Shown: positions 1-9,976 of the stretch, piece by piece
Numbering within the stretch: the stretch's first letter is position 1
Layout of the letters: the number at the start of each line of letters is the position of its first letter
Assembly (NCBI RefSeq): GCF_050003625.1
Contig: NC_134397.1
Span: forward strand, 273,228,070-273,292,069
Source: Haematobia irritans
Lineage: Eukaryota; Arthropoda; Insecta; Diptera; Muscidae
Reading direction: 5' to 3'
Length of the DNA stretch: 64,000 nucleotides
Translations under genes and position numbers: made by a program
Notes under the pieces: generated by a model
Told to the model about the DNA's origin: nothing
The model's database searches: none
What the model saw: the letters and a program-made list of their open reading frames with translations, nothing else

Positions 1-120
1 ACACTTCCAAAATCTACTTTAAGTAGATTTCAACTGTCATTTGCCTTATAAAACAGGGATTTGAAATCTACTTTTAGTAGATTTCGAGCCTAATGTGAAT
101 GGGCTATCACCACATTGATG
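1..120. repeat. MITE-like end with two hairpins
   Basis: Two short perfect inverted repeats occur in tandem: AAATCTACT/AGTAGATTT at 10-30 and GAAATCTACT/AGTAGATTTC at 63-85. They are followed by TTCGAGCCTAATGTG. The same tail, next to a related AAATCTAG/CTAGATTT palindrome, recurs at 5580-5640, so this is a dispersed repeat whose left part lies outside the window. The class is unknown. Confidence 0.5.
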
Positions 121-659
121 TTTCTTTTGTCTACGTGTCTATCTCTGTTTTATTTCGTAAGCTAACAATTATTAAATTCAACACAAATGTCACTTTCTAC
201 TTATGAAAAATATTTCAAGAAAAAAACAAAAACTAATATTGTCAGTTTAACTTTGAAAAGTCTAATAAAAATTACACAAACATTACCGAACACTTTTAAG
301 ACAATTGCACAAATAAAGAAAATGAGGAATATTACTTTTGTTTCCACGCTACAAGGCATTGTGAGCCAAAAACTGAAAAAAACGTTGTCACAATATATTC
401 TGCTAAAAGAGAGCAGCTGCGACGCCAAACTATCACTGGCAAATATAAAAGAGCTAAGGACATGACAAGCATGAAAATAGTCAAAGTAGACAATGAGACA
501 AAGTAAATTGCAAAAAATATAAGCCAATAAAAAACAGGATTGAAAATGATTAGACAGGTCGAAACTCAAATACCCTTTAGCATTATATGGATACGATCAG
601 AATAGTCGAAGTTAAATAGTATTCACGTTTGCCTTAATATTTGTCATTAATTAATAAAA
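121..659. other. AT-rich stretch without recognised features
   Basis: Open frames of about 92 and 122 codons overlap on opposite strands here, but both are low-complexity (Lys/Thr/Asn-rich or Phe/Leu-rich) and resemble no family I know. I see no repeat shared with the rest of the window. Confidence 0.4.
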
Positions 660-1834
660 ACAAGTAAGGAATGTCTAAAGTCGGGCGGGGCCGACTATAT
701 TATACCCTGCACCACTTTGTAGATCTAAATTTTCGATACCATATATAAAGATTTGTCCCAAATACATACATTTAAATATCACTCGATCTGGAAGAATTTT
801 ATAGACTTCTACAAATTCTATAGACTCAAAATTTAAGTCGGCTAATGCACTAGGGTGGAACACAATGTTAGTAAAAAAATATGGGAAACGTTTAAATCTG
901 AAGCAATTTTAAGGAAACTTCGAAAAAGTTTATTTGTGATTTATCGCTCGATGTATATGTATTAGAAGTTTAGGAAAATTAGAGTCATTTTTACAACTTT
1001 TCGACAAAGCAGGGGCGATTTTACAAGGAAAATGTTGGTATTTTGACCATTTTTGTCGAAATCAGAAAAACATATATATGGGAGCTATATCTAAATCTGA
1101 ACCGATTTCAACCAAATTTGGCACGCATAGCAACAATGCTAATTCTACTCCCTGTGCAAAATTTCAACTAAATCGGAGCAAAAAATTGGCCTCTGTAGTC
1201 ATATGAGTGTAAATCGGCCGAAACCTATATATTGGAGCTATATCTAAATCTGAACCGATATCAACCAAATTTGGCACGCATAACTCCAATGCTAATTCTA
1301 CTCCTTGTGCAAAATTTCAACCAAATTGGGGTAAAACTGGCGCTTCTGGGACCGTATTAGTCCATATCGGGCGAAAGATATATATGGGAGCTATATCTAA
1401 ATCTGAACCGATTTCAATAAAATTTGGCACACTTGACTATAGTACTAATTGTTCTTCTTGCGCAAAATTTTAAGCAAATTAGGGTAAAACTCTTGCTTCA
1501 GGGGCCATATAAGTCCATATCGGGCGAAATATATATATGGGAGCTATATCTAAATCTGAACCGATTTCTTCCAAAATCAATAGGGATCTATTCTGAGCCA
1601 AAACACATACTTGTGCCAAATTTTAAGTCGATTGGACTAAAACTGCGACCTAGACTTTGATTACAAAAATGTGTTCACGGACAGACGGACAGACGGACAT
1701 CCCTATATCGACTCAAGAGCCCACCCTGAGCATATTTGCCAAAGACACCATGTGTCTATCTCGTCTCCTTCTGGGTGTTGCAAACATATGCACTAACTTA
1801 TAATACCCTGTTCCACAGTGTGGAGCAGGGTATA
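660..1834 (-). mobile_element. HINE family P, subtype A (DINE-1/mini-me-like)
   Basis: Read on the minus strand, the element starts with TATACCCTG near 1834 and carries a GAGTCGATATAGGGATGTCC/GTCY block near 1675-1705. It then has several ~150-bp monomers (GGTTCAGATTTAGATATAGC at each start) and ends with a GC-rich hairpin (GTCGG...CCGAC), CTTTAGACATTCCTTACTTGT at 660. That order (5' terminus, GTCY microsatellite, minisatellite, 3' hairpin) is the known layout of DINE-1/mini-me elements, which are Helentron-associated and non-autonomous. No protein is encoded. It is joined head to tail to a second, 3'-truncated copy. Confidence 0.75.
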
Positions 1835-2766
1835 AATATGGGAAACATTTAAATCTGAAGCAATTTTAAGGAAACTTTGCAAAAGTTTATTTATGATTAA
1901 TCGCTCGATATATATGTATTAGAAGTTTAGGAAAATTAGAGCCATTTTTACAACTTTTCGACTAAGCAGTGGCGATTTTACAAGGAAATTGTTGGTATTT
2001 TGACCATTTTTGTCGAAATCAGAAAAACATATATATGGGAGCTATATCTAAATCTGAACCGATTTCAACCAAATTTGGCACGCATAGCAACAATGCTAAT
2101 TCTACTCTCTGTGCAAAATTTCAACTAAATCGGAGTTAAAAATTGGCCTCTGTGGTCATATGAGTGTAAATCGGGCGAAAGCTATATATGGGAGATATAT
2201 CCAAATCTGAACTGATTTCAACCAAATTTGGCACGCATAGTTACAATACTAATTCTACTCCCTGTGCAAAATTTCAACTAAATCGGAGTTAAAAATTTTT
2301 GTCGAAATCAGAAAAACATATATATGGGAGCTACATCTAAATCTGAACCGATTTCAACCAAATTTGGCACGCATAGCAACAATGCTAATTCTACTCTCTG
2401 TGCAAAATTTCAACTAAATCGGAGTTAAAAATTGGCCTCTGTGGTCATATGAGTGTAAATCGGGCGAAAGCTATATATGGGAGCTATATCAAAATCTGAA
2501 CCGATTTGGCTGATATTTTGCAAGTTTTTCGAGACCAATAAAATATTCGGATGTACGGAATTTGAGGAAGATCGGTTGATATACACGCCAACTATGACCA
2601 GATCGGTGAAAAATATATATGGCAGCTATATCTAAATCTGAACCGATTTTTTCCAAAGTCAATAGGGATCGTATTTGAGCCGAAACAGGACCCTATACCA
2701 AATTTTAGGACAATCGGACTAAAACAGCGAGCTGTACTTTGCACACAAAAATACATCAACAGACAG

Positions 2767-2801
<35 letters not shown>

Positions 2802-2943
2802 GACATCGCTAAATCGACTCAAAATTTAATTCTAAGCCGATCTGTATACTAAAAGGTTGGTCTATGATTACTCCTTCTTGGCGTTACATACAAATGCACA
2901 AACTTATTATACCCTGTACCACAGTAGTGGTGAAGGGTATAAA
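1835..2943 (-). mobile_element. HINE family P, subtype B, 3'-truncated
   Basis: The minus-strand 5' end is TATACCCTTCACCACTACTG near 2943, followed by a long GTCY tract and P monomers. It lacks the last ~190 bp (the 3' hairpin part), stopping at TTTCCCATAT where it meets subtype A. It contains a direct duplication of about 289 bp (two monomers; compare 2012 with 2301). No coding capacity. Confidence 0.7.
2761..2806 (-). repeat. (GTCY)n microsatellite inside HINE
   Basis: An almost pure run of GTCT/GTCC tetramers on the minus strand. Such (GTCY)n blocks are a hallmark of mini-me/DINE-1 elements, which seed microsatellites in flies. The other HINE copies here have shorter forms of the same block. 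Confidence 0.85.
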
Positions 2944-3036
2944 AAACTAAATAGCAAAATAAAATTTTGTATAGTTTCTTTTTGCTATTTATATTTTTTC
3001 CAAATTTAAAATAGTTGAAGGAAGCGTGAGTCCTAA

Positions 3037-4388
3037 ACAAGTTTAAACGGCAGTAAGTTCGGCCAGGCCGAATCTTATGTACCCTCCACCATGGATTGCG
3101 TAGAAACTTCTACGAAAGACTGTCATCCACAATCGAATTACTTGGGTTGTGGTATCTTAAATCGTTTTCTAAATTGTGAGTTAGTCCACACGTGGAATAT
3201 ATTAGACAAAAAGGTATGTAAGTCTACAAATAATTACGAATCGGTATGGACTTTTGCACGGTACGTAGGGAGCCACAATTGAAATATGGGGGTCGCTTAT
3301 ATGGGGACTATATACAATTATTGATATGGACCAATTTTTGTGTGATTGGGGATCGACTTATCTGAGGGCTATATATAACTATAGACCGATATGGACCTAG
3401 TTGGGCATGGTTTTTAACGGCCATATAATAGCACAAATTACCAAATTTCAACTGACTCGGATGAAATTTGCTGCTTCAAGAGGCTCCAAAACCAAATCTC
3501 CGGATCAGTTTATATGGGGGCTATATATGATAATGGACTGATATGGACCACTTTTGGCATGGTTGTTAAATATCATATACTACCCCCACGTACCAAATTT
3601 CAACCAGATCGGATGAATTTTGCTTCTCCAAAAGGCACCGGAAGTCAAATCTAGGGATCGGTTTATATAGGTGCTATATATAATTATGGACTGATATGAC
3701 CCAATTCCTGCATGGTTGTTGGATACCATATACTAACATCACGTACCAAATTTCACCGAATCGGATGAATTTTGCTCTTCCAAGGGGCTCCGGAGGTCAA
3801 ATCTGGGGATCGGTTTATATGGGGGCTATATATAATTTTGGACCTATTTCGACCAATTTTTACATGGCCATTAGAGACCATATACTAACACCATGTACCA
3901 AATTTCAGCCGGATCGGACGAAACTTTCTTCTCTTAGAGGCTCCGCAAGCCAAATCTGGGGATCGGTTTATATGGGTGCTATATATAATTATGGACCGAT
4001 GTGGACCAATTTTTCCATAGTTGTTAGAGATCATTTAATAACACCATGTACCAAATTTCAGCCGTATCGGATGAAATTTGCTTCTCGTAGAGGGTCTGCA
4101 AGCCAAATTCGGGGGTTCTTTTATGTGGGCGCTATACGTAAAAGTGGACCGATATGGTCCATTTGCAAAACCATCCGACCTACATCAATAACAACTACTT
4201 GTGCCAAGTTTCAAGTCGATAGCTTGTTTCGTTCGGAAGTTAGCGTGATTTCAACAGACGAACGGACGGACATGTTCAGATCGACTCAGAATTTCACCAC
4301 CACCCAGAATATATATACTTTATGGGGTCTTAGAGCAATATTTCGATTTGTTACAAACGGAATGACATCCTATGTCGGAGGGTATAAA
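3037..4388 (-). mobile_element. HINE family Q, near full length
   Basis: Minus-strand 5' end TATACCCTCCGACATAGG at about 4388. Next come GAGTCGATCTGAACATGTCC and a GTCY block near 4250-4280, then ~150-bp monomers built on TATATATAGCCCCCATATAA. The 3' end carries the palindrome TTCGGCCTGGCCGAA and then ACTTGT at 3037. The 236-codon plus-strand frame at 3696-4406 is only a translation of these monomers and is not a gene. Confidence 0.8.
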
Positions 4389-4429
4389 AATATCACGCGT
4401 GGCTAAAAAAATTCCAGTTGTGAGTACAC

Positions 4430-4960
4430 AGCTTTAAGACAGAACTTTAAAAAATGCCCTCCCCCCAAAGATGTTCTTTATGTTAACTGTACAGGAAGTT
4501 CATTTGAGTCAATTGTTTTATAACTCGCTTTTTTCACATTTTTAATGGGATTTTTTTTTTCAAATAGGTTGAAAACAGATTAAGAATTAATAACATGGTA
4601 CAAATTATTTAAATTTAGCCGAAAAAAATGTTAAATCCTTCCTCGAAAAATTTCCAATTTTTGAAAATATTTGATAAAAAACGTTCCAGATAAGCGTTAT
4701 AACGTATTAAAAATAATAAAAAAAAAAGTTTATTTATTTGTCAAAATATCAAACAATTTCTTAATGCACATCTAAAACACTGAATTCACCTCACACCTTA
4801 AAAAGTGATGCAACTTCAATGCAGCGGCTGTTGAAATGGTGGACATTCGTCCTATGACAATCCCATGTTAAATTCATCGCTTCTGTGTCAATTTGGCACC
4901 ACTTCCGGATCCAAAAAGAACATTTTCACTACTTTTTTGGCGACGTTTTTTTTTGCTGGG
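4430..4960 (+). mobile_element. MITE family C (CCCAGCAAAAA ends), copy 1
   Basis: About 530 bp that recurs at 45175-45660 and 52615-54935 and, inverted, at 22109-22400. Shared landmarks are a run like GATGTTCTTTATGTTAACT, then GTGATGCAACTTCAATGCAG, then CATCGCTTCTGTGTCAATTT, ending TTTTTGCTGGG. Copy 3 begins CCCAGCGAAAAA, so the ends are inverted repeats. The left end of this copy is eroded. No coding capacity; superfamily not determined. Confidence 0.65.
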
Positions 4961-5511
4961 TAGTTTCATAGTTTGAAAATAAAAAAAACGACAAAAATAT
5001 TTGTTACAAATGTAAACAATTTGATGGTTCAATTTACAATTCGTATTTCCTCTGTTTAGGAAAACTCATCTCTAGGATACCAACGCTACCGCTGAATTAG
5101 TTTAGCCCAATGCAATGCTGAAGGGCACCCCCTAAACACACAACCATCAAGAAAACAGTGCTGTGAGCCAAGGCGACATGTGGCAAAAAACCAAACAACA
5201 ACTTTAAAATGAAAATCATCCATATTGCATTCGTGGCAACATACTTTTCACAATTCGAAAAGACATGGATACGCATAACACTCGAATCAGCAGCAATTTT
5301 CTATCCATACCGAAGCTATAATCAAACGACATAGCGAGTGACGAAAAACCTAAGACAATTGTCATAAATTGAATGGAACATGGAAAGGGTGTTCTCATTT
5401 TAAATGCAATATTAAGTTTTAAAATACATGCCATTGGGAAAGTTAAAGAGTTTTTCTGACAAGTGCAAGTATTGCAAATATTCTTAAACATATATAATTC
5501 TTTACTATGAA
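4961..5511. other. no recognised feature
   Basis: No repeat of the window and no recognised protein. A 91-codon minus-strand frame at 5216-5491 is unsupported. Confidence 0.3.
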
Positions 5512-5660
5512 CACTGAAAAAAGTATTGTCATGAGGCTACAGATTTCTTGACCTTAAAATACGAATACATTACACTTCACAAATCTAGTTTAACTAGATT
5601 TTGCCTTGTAGATTATTTTAATAGATTTCGAGCCTAATGTGTATGAGGTATTAGCATAGA
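5512..5660. repeat. dispersed repeat D plus hairpin tail
   Basis: Begins CACTGAAAAAAGTATTGTCA, with a TGAGGC...TTAAAATACGAAT core also seen near 22045, 24935 and 56560. It continues into the palindrome AAATCTAGTTTAACTAGATTT (5580-5600, 21 nt with a single central base) and the GAGCCTAATGTG tail seen at the window start. Non-coding repeat of unknown class. Confidence 0.5.
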
Positions 5661-5664
5661 AGAC

Positions 5665-5822
5665 GTATAGATAAATTTTATCTCTATAGAAAATTTTCTC
5701 AAAATTTTATTTAGTACATCATAGGCGAAGAAGAAATTTTTGCCAAATCTACCAAAAGAGTAAGAATTCTATCGACAAAACAGTAAAAAGTCTACAATTT
5801 TTGGTAGAATTTTACCAACTGT
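5665..5822. repeat. eroded 29-bp minisatellite unit and flank
   Basis: Contains TCTATAGAAAATTTTCTCAA followed by the ATTTTTGGTAGAATTTTACC motif that also borders the minisatellite at 55430-55555. Both places lead straight into a maT transposase relic, so the two belong to one composite repeat or share an insertion history. Confidence 0.5.
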
Positions 5823-6020
5823 GGCAATCGGGATTGAGATCCGAAGAGTTTGATGGTCATCGTGCGGTGGAAAGCGAAAAATTTAATTCAAGTCTTGGTT
5901 GACGAGTGCTTAGACCTCTTAGAACGTCCATGGCTTCAAAAACTTCTCGATAATATTCGTCATTTGATTCCACAGTCGAAGAATGCGAGCAAGGAGTAAT
6001 CATTGGCCGTTACGACGGCC
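5823..6020 (-). pseudogene. maT-like (DD37D) transposase relic
   Basis: The minus strand reads CGATGACCATCAAACTCTTC then GGATCTCAATCC, a decayed form of the WPPKSPDLNP-coding segment preserved at 7380 and 55640. Frames are broken throughout. Called by homology to the better copies in this window. The family belongs to the IS630-Tc1-mariner superfamily of cut-and-paste transposases. Confidence 0.4.
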
Positions 6021-7180
6021 CACATTAGCGCCAAATATTAATAAATCACACTATCACGCTTTATAACGAATAACTATAATAACTATATTTTTGAATGCAA
6101 TAGATCAAAATGCTTTTAGAAGCTGCTTACCATCTTCACCGACGTAATAGGTGGTGGAGTAAAATCTAATTTCTTCAACTAGCTTTGTTAATGAAGAAAT
6201 GTTCAATAAATGATTAAAAAATTCTCTTCAATTAGACTTCTTAACGGGCATTGTATATTGTATTGCTCATAGTAGTTCCTCCCTTCGGTTTATGTTATGA
6301 CTGGTATTTGTGGAATTAAATATACTCGTAGAATCCTATATTGGGTATCATCCAATAAACTGTGAAAAAACACACGAAATATTATATTATTTTCTTTCAG
6401 AAGCTTAAAAAATAGTTGGTTAGATAAATAAAAATGATCAGTAATTGTGTCCCACATATAAATCTTATACGAAGTTTCCCTTCTTTATGGTGCTGATGTA
6501 GCAATTCTCAATGATTGTTTTGTATTGAGTTTTTGTTTTCACCTAATTTTGAAAAGCGTCATTTATCTTAAATTGCTATTTGTTCAAATATCCTGTTTTT
6601 TTTTTTCAACAGTTCTTAGCACGAAGTGACCTTCTTCTTATATTGCTTCACCATTGCTGCTTTATTTCAATCTTCGGGATATAGTGGCGTTTTTGAAAGA
6701 TTTGTTACCATTTCTTTAGGGGTGTTATTGTTATTTTGTTGCAACTTTTGCAGTTCAATCCACATCCGATTTTTTTTGGTTTTTTGTAAGAAAAGCAAAT
6801 GGCAGTTTTTGTACCCATACCGTTTTCAAATAATAGAAAGTTGTCTCGCAAAAATCCCCAAATAAAAGGAATAAACGAACAAAGTGCTACAGAAACAAAA
6901 AACCCAAACCAAAAGAGTTGCCCATAATGAATTTGAGTTGAGCACAAAATTGGCTGTACTGGTGTAGCAGCTAGTTTGACACGCCAATTTAGTTTTCTTA
7001 GATAATCGCACTAATTACCCAATTTTTCACATTGCATTAAGAGAAAAAGAGAGAGAGACTAAGAAGCAACACAGATCCAGGTAATAGTCATTTGCTTCGG
7101 ACAACTTGTATTGTGCAATAAAAGAATTAGCTCGCAATAAAATGCAATTTCATAAGATAAAGAAACATCATGAAATCTAA
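6021..7180. other. no recognised feature
   Basis: AT-rich sequence with two or three short overlapping frames (about 60-80 codons, 6626-7011) on opposite strands, none resembling a known protein. A purine run AGAGAAAAAGAGAGAGAGA lies at about 7040-7058. Confidence 0.3.
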
Positions 7181-7181
7181 T

Positions 7182-7600
7182 TTAAGAAATTTTCCTTTTC
7201 GCTGGGTTAAAGCCATGGCTAAACGTGACACGAGAGAATATATATTTCATTATACAATTTTTGAAGAAGAAACATTTGTCGGGCACTATTAAAAATACAT
7301 ATAAAAAATCGACGGTGTGGTATTTATTTGTGTCAACCCTATTCCACAAAATTTCACAGGCGCAAAACTTCAACGGATTGAGATCCGGCGATTTTGGTGG
7401 CCATTACCCGCTAGAAATGAAGCAAGAAATATCCATAAGCCATTCTTGGTTTTGACCCCATGGTCGATGAGTACGTGCGGGTTACGATAGCCCACCATCG
7501 GCGTCGATTGAGTTCTGGTAGCCAATCGAAGGTGTACGTTTTCAGGTGACCCCTTTAGCAAGTAAATCCGATATCTTTGGTTGTTCATTGTTTTTTCCAA
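7182..7600 (-). pseudogene. maT-like (DD37D) transposase relic
   Basis: Minus-strand pieces in different frames read, in order, YLLKGSPENVHLRLATRTQ, WPPKSPDLNP and ILWNRVDTNKYHTVDFL. These correspond to the middle of the catalytic domain, the segment before the third catalytic Asp, and the C-terminal part of Tc1/mariner transposases of the maT group. The Asp after NP is lost (PLKF rather than PLDY or PMDY). Stops and frameshifts show it is dead. The second catalytic Asp region is missing, consistent with an internal deletion. Confidence 0.6.
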
Positions 7601-7652
7601 TCGAATTCTACGTAAAAATTCCCATTTACTCTAAATTCAAATATAGGCAATA

Positions 7653-8866
7653 ACAGGTTGGCTGATAAGTCCCCGGTCTGACACATAGATGGCGTCGCTA
7701 GTTTTAAATGCATATTATTTTTATATAGTACCAAACTTCAAATGATTCGTGTCAAAATTTGACGTCTGTAAGTCAATAAGTTTGTGAGATGGAGCGTCTT
7801 TTGTGAAGCAACTTTTGTTATTGTGAAAAAATGGAAAAAAAGGAATTTCGTGTTTTGATAAAATACTGTTTTCTGAAGGGAAACACTACGGTGGAAGCAA
7901 AAACTTCTCTTGAAAATGAGTTTCCGGACTCTGCCCCAGGGAAATCAACAATAATTGATTGGTATGCAAAATTCAAGCGTGGTGAAATGAGCACGGAGGA
8001 CGGTGAACGCAGTGGATGCCCGAAAGAGGTGGTTACCGACGAAAACATCAAAAAATCCACAAAATGATTTTGAATGACCGTAAAATGAAGTTGATCGAGA
8101 TAGCAGATGTCTTAAAGATATCAAAGGTACGTGTTGGCCATATCATTAATCAATATTTGGATATGCAGAAACTCTGTGCAAAATGGGTGCCGCGCGAGCT
8201 CACATTTGACCAAAAACAACAACGTGTTGATGATTCTGAGCGGTGTTTGCAGCTGTTAACTCGTACACCCGTGTTTTTTCCGTCGATATGTGACAATGGA
8301 TGAAACATGGCTCCATCACTACACTCCTGAGTCCAATCGACAGTCGGCTGAGTGAACAACGACCGGTGAACCGTCTCCGAAGCGTGGAAAGACTCAAAAG
8401 TCCGCTGGAAAAATAATGGCCTCTGTTTTTTGGGATGCGCATGGAATAATTTTTATCGATTATCTTGCGAAGGGAAAAGCCATCAACAGTGACTATTATA
8501 TGGCGTTATTGGAGCGTTTGAAGGTCGAAATCGCGGCAAAACGGCCCCATATGAAGAAGAAAAAAGTGTTATTCCACCAAGACAACGCACCGTGCCACAA
8601 GTCATTGAGAAAGATGGCAAAACTTCATGAATTGGGCTTCGAATTGCTTCCCCACCCACCGTATTCTCCAGATCTGGCCCCCAGCGACTTTTTCTTGTTC
8701 TCAGACCTTAAAGGGATGCTCGCAGGGAAAATTTGGCTGCAATGAAGAGGTGATCGCCGAAACTGAGGCCTATTTTGAGGCAAAACCGAAGGAGTACTAC
8801 CAAAATGGCAAAATGACACAAAATGTGTTTTTCTTTGTTAGACCGGGGACTTATCAGCCAACCTGT
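7653..8866 (+). mobile_element. Himar-like mariner (irritans subfamily), copy 1
   Basis: Terminal inverted repeats ACAGGTTGGCTGATAAGTCC (7653 on) and its complement ending at 8866 are flanked by TA at 7651-7652 and 8867-8868, the expected mariner target duplication. The terminus matches my memory of the Himar1 repeat. The element is 1214 bp, about 70 bp shorter than typical, owing to a deletion at the 3' end of the gene (near 8810-8820). Confidence 0.9.
7831..8829 (+). pseudogene. mariner transposase, Himar1-like, broken
   Basis: DD34D transposase that would cut and paste its own element at TA sites. Starts at 7831 (MEKKEFRVLIKYCFLKG). The N-terminal helix-turn-helix region runs to about 8060, where a frameshift moves it into the frame of 8016-8303. 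A second shift lies near 8265. A Trp-to-stop change follows at about 8353, and a third shift at about 8730 (MLAGK/FGCNEEV). The three catalytic Asp motifs survive in pieces: MDETW, HQDNAPCH and PDLAPSDFF. The last ~20 residues are deleted. At least five lesions, so inactive. Confidence 0.9.
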
Positions 8867-8868
8867 TA

Positions 8869-9120
8869 TTTGTTCAAATAAATACCACGACCGCCAAGGA
8901 AAAATATTTTTTATATTATTTTCACATCCCTATGATCTTCAAAGCATTTCTATATTCGTTTTTTTTTTTTCGATGAAATTCTAAAGTTCTATTCTAAAAT
9001 TTACGTGGAAAACCTGTGTTTTGGACATGATTTGTGTATGGGGAAAACGACGGCTTATGAAGGGAACACATTTCGAAAAATATGCTTGATGAGAACGCTG
9101 TATAACTTTTCAATGCATCG
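8869..9120. other. no recognised feature
   Basis: AT-rich sequence between the mariner and the mosaic HINE. It includes a T-run near 8960. No repeat or protein recognised. Confidence 0.3.
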
Positions 9121-9129
9121 CTCTTGCGC

Positions 9130-9958
9130 TTTTTATAACCTTAACCATAGGATGGGAGGTATATTAACCTTGTCATTCCGGTTTGTCCCAAATACATAAC
9201 ATACATTTAAATATCACTCGATCTGGACAGAATTTGATAGACTTCTACAAAATCTATAGACTCAAAATTTAAGTCAACTAATGCACTAGGGTGGAACACA
9301 ATGTTAGTAAAAAAATATGGGAAACATTTAAATCTGAAGCACTTTTAAGGAAACTTCGCAAAAGTTTATTTATGATTTATCGCTCGATATATATGTATTA
9401 GAAGTTTAGGAAAATTAGAGTCATTTTTACAACTTTTCGACAAAGCAGTGGCGATTTTACAAGGAAAATCTTGGTATTTTGACCATTTTTGTCGTAATTA
9501 GAATAACATATATATGGGAGCTATATCTAAATCTGAAACGATGCGATTCGGTTGAAATGTTCTATGTTGTGTAAGTATATAGCCACTAACAACCACGCAA
9601 AAATTTATCCATATCGGTCCATAATAATATATAGCCCCTATATAAGCCGATCCCCAGATTTGACCTCCGGAGCCCCTTGTAGGAGCAAATTTCGCCCGAT
9701 TCGGTTGAAATTTGGTACGTTGCGTTACTATGTGGTCGCTAACAACCATGCAAAAAGTGATCCATATCGGTCCATAGTTATATATACCCCGAGATAAACC
9801 GATCCCCAGATTTTACTTCTTCCTGGATAAGCAAATTTCATTTAATCTTTCTAAAATTTGGTACTAATCACACAAAAATTGGATCACTTCGGCAAAAATT
9901 CATAAGTTTCTATGCAATCCATGGTGGAGGGTACATAAGATTCGGCCTGGCCGAAATT
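9130..9958 (+). mobile_element. HINE family Q with inverted P fragment inside
   Basis: Starts with the Q 5' end (TATAACCTTAACCATAGGATGG) but at about 9182 switches to family P sequence in the opposite orientation (TTTGTCCCAAATACAT...). At about 9541 it returns to Q monomers (AACAACCACGCAAAAATTTA). It ends in a Q 3' hairpin remnant (GATTCGGCCTGGCCGAAATT) without the final ACTTGT. A mosaic of two HINE families, non-coding. Confidence 0.65.
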
Positions 9959-9976
9959 TGTTATGTTCTCTTAGTA

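Noticed and set aside
3696..4406. 236-codon open frame on the plus strand
   Set aside because: It is a translation of HINE Q monomers; the peptide repeats every ~50 residues and the same happens at 53525-53929 and 62222-62584.
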